A stretch of 64,000 bases of DNA from Ptiloglossa arizonensis (taxonomy: Eukaryota; Arthropoda; Insecta; Hymenoptera; Colletidae). Location of the stretch: positions 8,470,811-8,534,810 of the forward strand of contig NC_135058.1 of assembly GCF_051014685.1 (NCBI RefSeq). Reading direction: 5' to 3'. The position numbers were made by a program, and so were the translations under genes. The notes under the pieces are model-generated. The model had not been told where the DNA came from and searched no databases. It was given only the letters and a program-made list of their open reading frames with translations. Shown here piece by piece: positions 45,845-58,292 of the stretch (its first letter is position 1; every line of letters begins with the position of its first letter).

Positions 45845-47110
45845 TATCGAGATTGGTCGTTTGAAAATTATCTAGGTTGTAGAAACGATTTTGAGACGTC
45901 ATCGATTGGACACTGCTCGGTGCAGTGGCGTTGCATCGATTGGGGGAATTGTAAATTTTTATTTTTTTAATTTCTGGAGATCGATCGTTCGAACGTTCGG
46001 GTCGGGAGAGTAGTATTTGCGTTCGTTTGAAAATTTCGACGCAGTGGTGTTGGGAAAATTGCGTCGTTTTGATTTCTCAAATTCCTAGAGATCGGTAAAA
46101 CGAAAATTGAGGGCGAGAGAGAGAGAGGTATTTGCAGTCGAGATGCGGTTTTGAAAATTTTGACGCAGTGCTGTCGCATCGGTTAGGGAAAATTGTAAAT
46201 TTGTATCTCTCTAATTTCTAGAGATCGGTAAAACAAAAATTGAGGGCGAGAGAGAGGTATTTATATTCGAGATGCGATCGTTTGAACATTTTGACGCATT
46301 GGTAGGGAAAATTTGGTCGCATCGGTAGGAAAAATTGTAAATTTGTATCTCTCTAATTTCTAGAGATCGGTAAAACGAAAATTGAGGGCGAAAGAGAGGT
46401 ATTTGCATTCTAGATGTGATCGTTTGAAAATTTTGACGCAGTGGTGTCGCATCGGTTAGGGAAAATTGTAAATTTGTATCTCTGTAATTTCTAGAGATCG
46501 GTAAAACAAAAATTAAGGTTGCGAGATGCACTCGAGATGCGATCGTTTGAAAATTTTGACGCATTGGTAGGGAAAATTTGGTTGCATCGGTAGGGAAAAT
46601 TGCGTCATTTTAATCTCTCTAATTTCTAGAGATCGGTAAAACGAAAATTGAGGGCGAGAGAGAAAGAGAGAGAGGTATTTGCATTCGAGATGCGATCGTT
46701 TGAAAATTTCAACGCAGTGGTGTCGCATCGGTAAAGGGAAAATTGTGAATTCTAATTTCTCTAATTTCTAAAGATCGGTAAAACGAAAATTGGGGTTACG
46801 AGTGGAGTGTTTACTTTCGAAACGTCATCGTTTCGACGCATCGTTCGATGCAGTGGCGCGTTGCCATTGGTTGGGAACATTGTGAATTGGAAATCTGCGA
46901 ACCAACGAGTGTTTCGCGAGATTAATTTCTAGAAATCGGTAAAATGAAAATTGAGGTTACGAGTGGAGTATTTACTTTCGGGGACGTCAGCGTTTGAACG
47001 CATCGTTTGATGCATTGGCTCGTTGCATTCGCAGAGGAAATTGTGAATAGAAATGTGTGAACTAGCGAGTGTTTCGGAAGATTAATTTCTAGAGATTGGT
47101 CATTTGAAAA
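45845..47110. repeat. Tandem repeat, 131-161 bp, about nine copies
   Basis: TAATTTCTAGAGATCGGTAA occurs (cores at 46091, 46224, 46366, 46497, 46632, 46774, 46935, 47095; decayed copies near 45853 and 45979). Each unit then has ACGAAAATTGAGGGCGAGAG, GAGGTATTTGCATTCGAGAT, GATCGTTTGAAAATTTTGAC, GCAGTGGTGTCGCATCGGT and GGGAAAATTGTAAATT. The five central units (131-142 bp) are most alike; the last two are longer (about 160 bp) through an added GAACYARCGAGTGTTTCG block. Minus frames (46211-46564 and others) repeat the same peptide and are by-products. Confidence 0.95.
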
Positions 47111-50100
47111 TTGAAATTAGGAAAGCTGTATCTACCCTCAAGACTAGGTGTCTATCACCGGTTTATTTTTTATCAAACAATCGGCTCTAGCTGAGCACAG
47201 TTTTATTGAAAAGAGTACGTTCCATTGAACGTTCAATTGCATACAGTGTCACGCATATCGATTTATAATTCAAATTCTAATGTTCGTTCGAACAGTAACG
47301 AATTCAAATTTGATCTTTCGTTCGTAATTGTTACTCGGAGAAAAATTTTTTCCATCCCTGTTCCAAGCAAATACGCCAATTATTCGATTCAGTTCCACGC
47401 AAAGTCAAAGTTTTAGTTCGAGTATCTTTCTATCGTATGAAAAGCACAAACTTCCCTTATAACTTTTCAATATTAAATTAAAGTTTACCGAGAGGGTCGG
47501 TGCAACGATCGAAACGCAATTAGCCTTTCCTTTCTTTTTTTTTCTCGCTTGTTCGAACCGAGATAAAATTCTAGCAACTAGAACTTACGAAACACGAGTA
47601 TAAGGAGAATCTCAGATAACATTTCGATGGTTTTCGAACCTAATCATCTTCGAAACATTCCGTTATTACGTATATTGGAAATGTTACACTTCGATTAGTA
47701 ATTTATCAACCAACTCTTGATCAACGAAGCGGTTAAAAATTTCTCCATCCCTTACCAATTATACCTATCCGTTTTCTAACACGTACCACGATCAACCCAC
47801 GTTTTTTTGATTAACAAACGTTCTAAATACACTTCTAAACACAGAACGTTCCAAACCATAGATACAAATTCGATCGATTGTTAGAACTTATCGAAAAGAA
47901 ACGAGGTTTAATCAACGGAAGTCTGCAAAGTAATTTTTCTTACGAGTCGACCATAGTAGAGTCGAAGAAAGAGTCAACTAGCGAGACACTCGTATCGATA
48001 GGGAGATGTAGCGATGGAATCGAACGTCTCGCAAGTAGTACAAAAATCCGATCGAACGATACTTCTCTAACCGTTACTACATGGATACAAAATGAATCGT
48101 GGTCTTCGAACTTTGAATACGTATAATCGAACGATAATTTAAAATTATAATTCGCGAGATATTTATCTGCAAACTTTACATGGAATTCGAAAGGATCTAA
48201 ACTGTACGATTGATAAACCAGAACGGAGTACTTCATCATTGTGAAGTATTCTTATTCGATAATATTGGTAAACACGTAATTTTTTGATCCACGAGTCATC
48301 GATCGGTGTATATTTCGCAAAGTTGCTAACGACTCGTGATTTCGGAACGAAAATCTTGTTACCGATCACCTGTGCTTGAATTTTCGGTAACGCTTGTCCT
48401 GTTACCTCCAAACGAACACGAATCCATACGCCTTATCCTTTCTCTGGCGCGAAGTAATGTTCTGGTTTCTTCTTATTTCCTGTTGTGGATTTAATGCCCG
48501 TTCAAATGCAAAAATAACGGATATTCGTTTTATGCACGGTCACGCAAAACGGTAACGTGATTTACGAGACGTTCTACATTATGTCCAATCGTACCAAAGA
48601 ATTATTGGCTTACGATCTAAGAATCTGAATATCTCAAAAACGATTAGCTCACGGTGCCCGCCGCGGTTGAGAAATTTATGTTTCGTTTTATGAGTTTTAT
48701 TGACCGGTTAACGTTGCCCACCGCGATATATATCCGTTGAAAATTTCAAAATGTATTGCCTCGCGTCAAGGAGAAGCGTTTCTTGGGGCTGTTCGCGAGC
48801 AAGGGAAAATGTAAAAGGTGGCCAATAACTTATGCCAGCAACAGCAGCAGCGGCAGCTTCGGCGCGTCCCGCGGCACCAACACTGCGCCCGGAATGTTTT
48901 CGGGACTTCCATGCAAAAGTGACATTAATTTTAAAGAATGTTGCATTTAATAAATTGTCTTCGTTCGTTTCATAATATTTTATCGGGTCTACTTATTACA
49001 CTGTTCGCCGAAAATATTGCTCATTTTAAATCCGTAATTTATGAAACGCTAACTACAAGACATAATTTCAAGCATGACGATCTATGGTCTCCAGGCATCG
49101 GGCCGACAGTAACTGCATTCCTCTGCAACATCATGCTGGTTCTTTGCTTGTGAAAAAACTCCACATATTCGTGTGGTCGTCACTGTTGATTCAGACTCTG
49201 CATAAAAAGTGCGTCCCGAAAAGGTGATCGAACGGAGCGAGGTACGAAATACACACCGGGAGTGGATCGTAGTATTAATTAAGGGACTGTTATTCTGTTT
49301 CTAATAATGGTGTCGAAGCACAACAATTTGTATTTTCGTGATTCGCAAATGCAAAATATACCTTATTTTAATCATTCTGATGCATCTCTTGGATCTTCTG
49401 TAATTTTCTGTTATTATTTTTTATTTTTCTTACGAAGTTGAATAGATGGATTACACGTATTTGAGATATTTTGTACTGAAAAATCTTGGGTTGTAGGGGT
49501 TATTCTATATCCGAATATTTTAGTTTAAAAACAACAGGAAGCAAAGATGATTGAAACGAGAAATATTTTCAGGGACATCCTAATTAGAAATATTATTTGA
49601 AAATTTTTATCAATGATCCCCGATAATAGTGATATATGTTCGTCACATTTTTGCACCAGTCTAAGCGACGAATGTATAGTCAAACTTCCAAAATATACCA
49701 ATTCCTACAAATCGAGTGGGAGAGATTCTATGATTCAAAATAAGACGAAAATAGAAAAAAAAGAAAATTGCAAAAATAGAATGGCACGCATGTAAGAGGT
49801 TATTCCGTTAATCCAACTTTGAAAAATCGATATTTTTAATAATATTTCCTCAAGACACACGCTCTCGGAAACATCCGTGCAAAAATACTTCCTCGAGTTC
49901 TCAAAATGAACAGTGAGCATCGCTCGCAATTTTTCAAAGCACGTTTCACCTAACATTCCAGATAAATTATACTCCCGAAATTTCCACTATCTTTATCAAC
50001 AAAAAAATCACGAACCTGAAAAGTCTCACGTTCATAAAAAAGTCACAGAGAAGTAAACGTTTTTCGTCTAGATTAGCCCCGTGTAAATCGATCTGACGCG

Positions 50101-50150
50101 CGTGCACCTAGCCTGTAACTCGCCTAACGGATTCCCCTGTAAACTATCAC
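47111..50150. other. AT-rich unique sequence, no gene supported
   Basis: About 3 kb with chance frames only. One small GC-richer island at 48765-48900 contains a CAGCAACAGCAGCAGCGGCA tract within a 64-codon frame that starts at TTG, so it is not accepted as a gene. The flanks are AT-rich and show no repeats. Confidence 0.45.
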
Positions 50151-50544
50151 CGGGATCGTAGTTGCTCGCGATACAATCTCGGACACAGTTCACCGGTGTC
50201 AAATATTTACCCATAACCGTGAGATACCGGTTCGGTGGAAGCGTTAAAACTTGCAGCCGAAGTTTCGAAACAGTCGTCGGATCGGTACGGCGCGTGTCGC
50301 GGTGTCGTTATCTCCGTATCATCGAGGAGCATCGACTTCGAGGGTCTCTACGATACGTCGTGGTCGTGTTTCGCCGCGCGAGGAGGGTTAAGGACGGGTG
50401 TCGAGTCGGTGACGACGTCGTCGTATCGGCCAGGTGGCGCCCGAATTGCAAGGTTTGCGCAAACGCATTTCGTCCGTAGCGGTGTCGTCGTCTCGAGTGT
50501 TCGCACAACCGCGTGCAACCACGTGAACCGGCCACGCTACGCCA
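50151..50544 (+). other. CpG-rich block, possible 5' untranslated exon and promoter
   Basis: GC and CpG rise sharply about 400 bp ahead of the ATG at 50545. A TATA box at a suitable distance from an initiator was not found. The block would be the 5' untranslated region if the downstream exon is real. Confidence 0.3.
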
Positions 50545-50625
50545 ATGGCCGCAGCAGCAGCAGCACCAGCACCAGCAGCAGTAACAACAACAACAACAAC
50601 AACAACAGGAGGACAGAGGAGCCTG
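50545..50625 (+). CDS. Candidate first coding exon, Ala/Thr-rich start, unidentified
   Basis: ATG at 50545 in the context GCCAATGG (purine-less at -3 but G at +4) opens 27 codons: an Ala-rich stretch (MAAAAAAPAPAAV), eight Thr, then GGQRSL. It ends exactly at CCTG|GTAAGAG, a strong donor consensus, in phase 0. The Ala and Thr runs come from CAG- and AAC-type triplets; read in the Gln frame the tract has a stop, which favours this frame. The frame would otherwise stay open to 51141. CpG-rich DNA lies upstream. The acceptor exon was not found in the window and may be far away. It could equally be an interrupted triplet repeat with a chance donor. Confidence 0.3.
50550..50608. repeat. (CAG)n then (AAC)n trinucleotide tracts
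   Basis: CAG/CCA triplets (about 50551-50580) followed by eight AAC triplets (50583-50607), directly before the donor-like GTAAGAG. Confidence 0.9.
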
Positions 50626-53600
50626 GTAAGAGCTACGAGTCCCAGGTGGGAGGCAGCTGCCAGGCGGCGCAAACACCTGCTCTTCTTCCTTCCTTCTTGG
50701 TCCGACAGGACCCGTTTCGAGAACCGAAAAAGGGCCTCACCTATCTCTCCGCGACGGTCTCACCTCAACGTCCGGCCGTCCCTGTTCCTCCCCAGGGAAC
50801 AACCGGGCAACGTCTTCCACGTCTCCTCCCTTCATGCGGGTGCAACGGGGCAGGTGCTGCATTTTTCTCGCGCCAACCTTCCTCCTCCGTTCATTACTAT
50901 TATTAGCGCGAGTTTTCTTCGCCAGCACGAGGCACGACGCGTGGTCTTCTCCCTTTATCTCTCTCCACGCCGGATACACGTTGCCGGGGAGTCCCCCGGA
51001 CGCCTGGTGTCGATCGACGCGCTAACCAAGAGGTGGCTCGCACTCGGACGGAAACGGAACCAAACGATCCCCCTTCTTTTTCTTTTTTTTTTCTCGTTCT
51101 TTCGTCCCTCGGTTTTTTTAACGACGTTTCCCGCGGAGTAAACGTATAATCGACGGAGGTAATACGACGATGGTTTCTTTTATTGGACGGTAATAGGGGA
51201 CGATTTAGAACGGGTGTTATTAATTCCCCGTAACCTTTTGCGGTATTCTGTTGAGACGGACCGCGAGGCTTTGGTCACTCGTTGGGTTTCGTAAGGATCG
51301 GTACGCGGTTTAACGATCTTGTGCGGTGGTTTGTATAGTATACGGTTGTTGCGAATTTTTTGAGAGTTTGTGAAAAGTTTGTCGCGTTTGCAGACGGTGA
51401 TAAGGTTTTCGAATTCTTGGAAGGAAAATAATTATGTATTGTAAATCGTGCGTTTAAATACTCGGAAAGAATATATATCTCACTCGAATGGCATGTGACA
51501 TCTACCGAAATGTCACGAAGATAATGAAAATTGTTGGTGTATTCGTAAGAAGAAACAATCTCTTCTTAGGTTTGGTACTATTAGTTTGGACAATAGTTTA
51601 TCCAGAATCTCGTCGATATTGTCAATAATAATTAAATACTTTCTTTCGTTCGTGTATCCTCGCTAATTTTGACCTCCCAACGATTAGTTTATAACTTTTC
51701 GACTGAACACCGATACTTACTGTACTGCTAGGTTTACGGTCGGTGGGTCGGGATAGTATCTGGACAGTAATCGAGGAAAGTGGATGTTTCAGGAATTCTC
51801 GTTCGCCTCGGGATAGGTACACAGTTAGAACGAAAAATATTGATACTCGACTCGGATACGTTTATTTATTTTAGATATGTAATGTCTTTGCGGCGTACAG
51901 GCCAAAGCCAGTTCGTAGAACCGGTGAGTATAAAGCCGGATCGTAAACCCGGCACTATTGCGTGCATCGCGAGCTCGTGGTAAATAAATTCTTCGGTTCT
52001 CGCAATTATTTTTCCATTTTTTCTTTCTCTTTGAGTTTTCAATCACATCGGTGGAAAACACTCGAGTAACGAGTGTTACTCTCTTGAAACCACTTACTTA
52101 AAACTACATTTTTCGGATCCCTGCAACGCAAACTCTCGATGTGCACATGCAATTCTGAACATTCACACCATTGTTATTTTCCACGTGCAATACCTAAGAG
52201 TCTACAATTCAAAGTCCATTTAAAATCGTCCCGCGATAAATGCACAAACAATACGTGCAAATTATTCGTTATTTTCATCTCCCCTCCCCCCAAGCCCACG
52301 CGTTCGTTAATTCTGTAAAAACGAAACCGAAATTTTCGATTCTCGACGCCGTCTTATCCGCGACGTATCGCTGTGTCGGTGTTCCTTCTCTCCTCGCATG
52401 AAAATTCTAAGTTGGCAGGTACCACCGGCTCACTGAAAAGGGACACTGTCCCTTTCCCCGTTCCCTCGTTGCTTTTGCACGTGCCTCTTTCTTCCAGCGG
52501 ATCGACAAGGGAAGAGGCCAGCGAGCGTTTCTCGTGCGGGCAGAAAGCAGGTGTCGCGGTACATAATTCCCTTACATCATCCTCTTCGCCTCGCCATCCT
52601 TTTTACGGGTCTTCCTTTCCATTATTCATCGCCGGGGCCTTGTGTACGCTTATCAACACACGCTTCTTCCACCTCGCGAGTCTTCAAAGACAGCTGGACA
52701 ACCCCCCCACCACTTCTTCGTCTCTCTCTCGGTCTCTCTTTGCTTCCTACTCGGTCTTTGACGCGAGCCGCGAACAACTATGAGAAACGCTTTTAATTTT
52801 CCTTTCTCACGAACACGAGGGAGCAGAAAGAAAAAAAAAAATTCCGTGTCGATAAAACGAAATTCCAATTCCGAAGGACGATACGATCTACGAGCGGAGG
52901 AAGATTCGAAAATCGAGCCGCGGGTTCGGGGAATGCGAAAGCTCTTCGAACCGGGGGGCTCGTGGCTCAATTTCGTCGGTAGCCGGAGTGGTGGGGGAAA
53001 AAGTGCATTATAAGCTGGCACGACAGTCGAGCAGCGTCGTTTTCTTCTTCCACTCGATTTCGTGCTCGCTTGGTGGCCGTGGTCGTCATTCTCTCTCTCT
53101 CTCTCTCTCTGACTTACCAGCTCGTACACTTTCTCTCTCTCTCTCTCTCTCTCTCTTTAGCGACACCCTCTTCTTTCCGGTGCTAGCATCACTTCCACGT
53201 GGCATGAGCGCCGTTTGTATAAACGAGCACGCGCCACCACCTGCTTCTTATTATCCCCACCCTCTGCACATTGCAACCGGCACCCCTGGCCTTCCTGCTA
53301 CCCTCCCCCTGGTGCAGCCGGCCGAGCGGTCGACGCGTTGGTTCGAGCGCGCGGGCGCGCGAGGCGTTTTCCCTCCCCGGGTTTCTTTGCGTGTCCCTGT
53401 CTACCACGTTTGACACGCGGCGCTGTTTTACACGTCGCGTTTCGCCGATTATCGTTGCCCCGCATCGCAACTTTCGCGACCGGTGACGGTGACGGTCGCG
53501 CGCGCTACCGTGGCCCCGCACCGCTGAATTTATTTCGGCCGGTGCGTTCGAATCGCGTCGAGGGCGCACGGAATCTCTCACGCGGACGGAATTCCACGTT

Positions 53601-53695
53601 ATTATTATTAGTGTTAATTAACGAGGCGCCTGGTGCCGCGCGTGTCCCCGAAAGAGAAGTTTACTCGAGCCACCAACCGAAGATTTCACAAGCGC
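50626..53695. other. Unique sequence with CpG-rich parts and (CT)n tracts
   Basis: CpG-rich at 50630-51130 and 52330-53690, AT-rich between. Frames up to 162 codons are open on both strands, as expected there (53215-53703 +, 53189-53581 -). Two (CT)n runs are at 53089-53110 and 53130-53157. A palindrome AAAGGGACA-C-TGTCCCTTT lies at 52437-52455. No gene is accepted. Confidence 0.45.
53089..53157. repeat. Two (CT)n microsatellites
   Basis: (CT)11 at 53089-53110 and about (CT)13 at 53131-53157, separated by 20 unique bases. Confidence 0.92.
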
Positions 53696-53838
53696 GAAAA
53701 TAAATTCTTGCTATGGTACAGATCGTCTAGTATTTTTATCGACGATTATTATTGAGAAGATGATTGCGAAAATAAATTCTTCGTACGGTACAGATCGTCT
53801 AGTATTTTTATCGACGATTATTATTGAGAAGACAGGAT
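53696..53838. repeat. Recent 72-bp tandem duplication
   Basis: CGAAAATAAATTCTTNNTAY through ATTATTATTGAGAAGA is present twice, 72 bp apart (CAGATCGTCTAG at 53719 and 53791). The copies differ at only about four positions, so the duplication is much younger than the larger arrays. Confidence 0.95.
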
Positions 53839-55114
53839 CGTTATGTTCGAATCTCGATCGTTTGAAGCGTCAGCTTGGATTTTCCAAATTTTCTTACTTA
53901 ATTCTCGGAAATTAATTGTCTCGTTCTCGAGTCTTGACTGCAAGGTTTCGTTTGCAGGAAAACTCAATTTTCGTACATATTTAACTTTATTCTATTTCTT
54001 TTACTATCGAGAAAAGTATACACGAAGAACCTTCTACTTAGTGCATTTTAATCTCGATAATTTGAGATACCAGCTGGGGCTTCGGACGTTTTTTACGCGC
54101 CTCGGGCCCCACGGATAAATAATTCGCCACCGATCGTTCATTTGCGAAAGTAAATACACGAGTGTGCACGAAGGACGAGGGGAGAAACGAGCAATGTTCA
54201 TTTTTAGCGATCGCGCGTTGTCCGGCTTCTTCGGTGCTGGCAGCTGGGACTACGTCGTCGAATTACGAGAAATTACAAAGTAGAAACTACTGTGTAACTC
54301 CAACTCGAGAAAACTCGAAATTATTGAAAATTTCTTTCTAATACCTGATCGGTGTACAAACGTCGCGTCACGATACAGTTGAATCCATCGAACCTTGTTT
54401 CCTCGTCGGTTTATTTCAATAAAGCTTTTTCATAGCAATCTTTTCTCCCCTCTCGCCTTTCGTATCTCAATGTACGTTTGATCGATCGTTTCTCAAGGCA
54501 GACTTTACCCCGTAAATCTCCACGATCCGATACCAGCGAGACTCTGGGTAAATTCCAAGAAAAAAAAAGAGAAATAATGATACTTTAAATTTCACGTTTC
54601 TCTTGTTTCATATCGAGAAACGTCGATAGACACGATCGGGTGCTTCCATTTTGTCTCGTTGGATCTCGCGCAATGACTTAGGGACGATCCTCGCGATTCG
54701 ATATTGCAATCGGAGACTCGAGGGTGGCTGGGGTAAAATTGTATTTCTTCGTACAGAAGGCTTTAAATTAATTTTCACCGTGGATAAGTAAGAATCAGGG
54801 AGAAGCGGAGAGGGCTGTTTGATATCACCGGTCCTTCTGGTAATCCAGCCTGGACGAGGCGGGTAACAGTGCCGGTATAAAGATAAAATATAATTAAAGC
54901 ACGTAAGTGCGTAAGGGGCGCTATGCGCGGCTAAAAATGCTGTTATAAAACAGCATTACGACGCGAGCCGGCGCGTCTACGATTCGAGTTCTCCTCGAGG
55001 TGGGCGCAGTCTTTCTGTAGAAACGCTACAACCGAGTTTCTGAACGAGGACGTAGAACCGTGGATGATATTCACAGACTTATTAAAGTCGTTTGCAGGCG
55101 TGCATATTCGGGTA
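53839..55114. other. Unique sequence, no gene seen
   Basis: AT-leaning DNA with chance frames of up to 91 codons. Nothing recognisable. Confidence 0.45.
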
Positions 55115-55915
55115 ATGCAATTTTCTTTCACCGAAAGAAGTCCGGTATAAAGAGACATAGAAAAGACTATTATGTCTAAACCTTTTTCTTCTAACGCGTG
55201 TATATATGTATATGTGTGTGTGTGTTATTGTGTATGTGCAACCTACGATCGTTTATAATACCCTGAGCGTGAGTATACCTAACGGTGCACCACGTTGATT
55301 TCTAAACCTGAATTTTCTCAATTTTCTTTCACCGAGAGAAGTCCGGTATAAAGAGATACAGAAAAGACTCTTATGTCTAAACCTTTTTCTTCCAACTTGT
55401 GTGTGATTGTGTATGTGCAACCTACGATCGTTTATAATACCTTGAGTATACCTAACGGTGTATTATGTTGGTTTTTAAATCTGAATTTTCTCAATTTTCT
55501 TTTCCATGGGAAGAACTCCGATACAAAGGGATGTAGAAAAGACTATTGTTTCTATACTCTTTTCGTTATCTGTGTGTTCCAAACTTCAATTTTCCTAATT
55601 TTCTTTTACCGGAAAAGTCTCGTTTAAATATGTACAGAAAATAACATTTTTTTTTAAACTTCTTTGTAATTTGTGTGCACGTAACAATCTATATTACGTA
55701 ATATCCTAAACTTCAATTTTCACAATTTTCTTTCATCGGAAAAAATTCAATACAAAGAGTTAGAGGAAAGATTATTATTTCTAATAAATGCACTGCGTGT
55801 GTACGGTATATTTTACGGTGATATTTAACGCTACGATCGATTATAATATCCTAGACGCGAGTACACACCGAATGGTGTATAATGGTAATTTCTAAACCTC
55901 CATCGAAATATTAAA
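55115..55915. repeat. Diverged tandem repeat, 107-201 bp, five copies
   Basis: AATTTTCTTTCACCGRAAGA-like cores at 55121, 55322, 55495, 55602 and 55727 are followed by GATACAAAGAG, AGAAAAGACTATTATKTCTA and, in longer units, CAACCTACGATCGTTTATAA and TATACCTAACGGTG. Copies one and two are closest. Units three to five have lost or diverged in the second half. A (TG)n/(TA)n tract (about 55198-55225) lies in the first copy. Confidence 0.88.
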
Positions 55916-57934
55916 TTTCAGCAAGATCGATGTTTCTGGACATCGGATACCCTGATTTATGATTTCAAATATAAAGGTCCGACGCAGCTCGTGAAAAATT
56001 GTTTATAACGAGCTCATTATATTAACGTAATTGCGTCGGATTAAAGACACCGGATTGCCGATCATGCGAGAGACTTTGGGAATTTACGCGGAACATCCTC
56101 AAGCGGCTTAATATTATATAATACCGTTGTAAAGAGCTCCAAATCTGGGATGCATATTCCCGATAGCGTATAACGATCCGTATAGGAAATTGAATATTGC
56201 AATTAGCTCGACTAAATTCGCTTTTGTTATTACACACAAGAAGCTTCGATTCACCGATTATCGAACAAATTTAACACCCTTGTTTTTTAGTATTATGACA
56301 CCCTGTATTTTTCATAAAAGAAAAAGAAGATGAGAACTGTTTCGAGAAAAATACTGTCCTCACTATAGGTGTCGTATATTTATCAACCAAACTATAGTAT
56401 TATAAAATAAAAAAGTCGATTTCTTTCCCATTGCAACCTTTTAATATTTCATTTCAACAGTTTCACAATTCTATAATTACTTATTTATTTTACCATGTAA
56501 AATATCAATCCGGGATAGTCCAATTCTTCGCTCAGTTCGCAACAATTTTAAATTCATCTTCGAAACACACCCCAACACTTCTGGACGTAAGTAAATATAT
56601 CGGAAAAATTCCACTGACTCCATACTACAATCTTTTTACAAACGAAACAGTCAAAAATAATTTTACTCGTTCCAATAAAAAGACACCGGTCGTAAAAAAT
56701 ATCCATTAAAAACGCACCAATCCATGAACTCGCCATCTACGAATTCGCGAACAACACCCCTACGAACGAAACAATAAACAAAGTCGCAGTTCTGCGACCG
56801 TGCTCGGTTTAAAGGTTAACTTTAAACGACCGAACGTGTTTGTCATAGTTCGAAAAAATTCGATCCCCTCCGCTTGATAAGGATCCCGAACACAAGGTGT
56901 TCCATTGCACGACAGAAATTCGCCCGTTACCCAGTGCCATAAACCGTTTCGAATTTTTACGCGACCTTGGCAGCGCCCCGACGCCCACCAAAGTCATTTA
57001 TTCCGCTCGTATCGCAATTTTATCATTCATACACGTTCCGTGGCCGCGCGTGTTCGCACGAACGCCGATTTTTCAGGGTCGAATGTAAAAATCTTCCGGT
57101 TTTCGGTCACCTTTTGTATTCTTACACCGCTCATGCAACGCGCGACTCGTCATCGAGTGCATCCTCTTTGTATGCATTGCGTCGTGGCGTGCGCGCGTGC
57201 ACTCACGCATGCACGCACACGTTCGCGAGATACGCCACCCTTCGACTTTCCTTTCTTTCTTTCGAACGTTTCCTCGGTATTTCGATCTCGTTCGATGAGC
57301 AGAGACGCTGGCTAATTAGAAACGAGAGTATTCCAGCGAACACCGCTCTATCCGGGAAGTTGTAATTAGTTTCAAGGGTGTATTTCCAGGGGGAGGAGGG
57401 AGTTTTTCACCCTTGTAAAAATTCATCGCATGGACCGGATCGACCGATCTTCGCGCCAGGTCCGGACGAAAGGGAACGTTAAGGGTGCCCGGGCCTTGTT
57501 TTTCAACCAGGCCCCTTTTGAAAGTTTCGTTACGTCTTTTGTATAATTGAACGAAATTTGGTTTCTTCTATTCACTTTGAAATAATTGAAAGAATATGTA
57601 GAAATGTAGAAATGTACGTAATTATTGGCTTGACTCGTTTTAATATTCGTTGCACAACGTCTGGGTCTTTTTGGATCCAGAGAGACCATTGTACTGTTTG
57701 ATTGTATTGTTAGCATTACTTTTTCTCAGATATTAAGGGACGTATGATAAAATAATAGAATATTCTGTGTCGTTCTTACAGAAGAAAAATGTTAGAGAAG
57801 AAAAGTGAATGTATTTCGTGGAAAAATAAATGAGGAAAACACAGGAGGAGACGATGATTACTTTCGAAATTTTCTACTTTTTCGGTATATACTATTCTCC
57901 CAAGGGTCACGTGGGATTTCCACTAAAAGTCTGA
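55916..57934. other. Unique sequence, no gene supported
   Basis: AT-rich to about 56750, then moderately CpG-rich to 57500. Chance frames of up to 136 codons (56905-57315 +). GACACCCTGTATTT at 56286 resembles the right end of a transposon but is isolated. A CGTGCACTCACGCATGCACG tract lies near 57190. Confidence 0.4.
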
Positions 57935-58292
57935 TTTTTACACTTTCGATTTTGAAAATACGATGCTAGACTTTGTCAAATTGAAATCAAAGGAAAAGAA
58001 TTTCAAGAGAAAATACATTTAATCATTTCTTTCGTCTATATCCTCCATATCCTCCTCCCCAACCCTTTGTTTCCAAATCAAAGGGCCCAAAAATCGATAC
58101 TTTCGATTTTGAAGATGTAACCCAAGATTGCCAAATTGAAATCAAAGGAATAGAATTTCAAGTGAAAATACATTTAATAATTCTTTCAACCCTCTATTCT
58201 CAAACCAAAGGGCCCAAAAATCGACCCTCTCGATTCTGAAAATACGTTGCAAGACTTTGTCAATTTGAAAGCGTACTTAATCATTTCTTTCG
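57935..58292. repeat. Tandem repeat, 125-155 bp, three copies
   Basis: CTTTCGATTTTGAARAT, AGACTTTGTCAAATTGAAAT, AAAGGAANAGAATTTCAAG and ACATTTAATMATTTCTTTC occur in order from about 57943, 58098 and 58223 (the last shortened). The second and third are preceded by CAAAGGGCCCAAAAATCGA. Confidence 0.88.

Noticed and set aside
46211..46728. Minus frames repeating FYRSLEIREI-type peptide
   Set aside because: Produced by the 131-142-bp array; the same peptide recurs with each unit.
48756..48950. 64-codon frame with a CAG-rich segment in AT-rich DNA
   Set aside because: It starts at TTG; the GC-rich part is short and the ends are AT-rich without splice signals.
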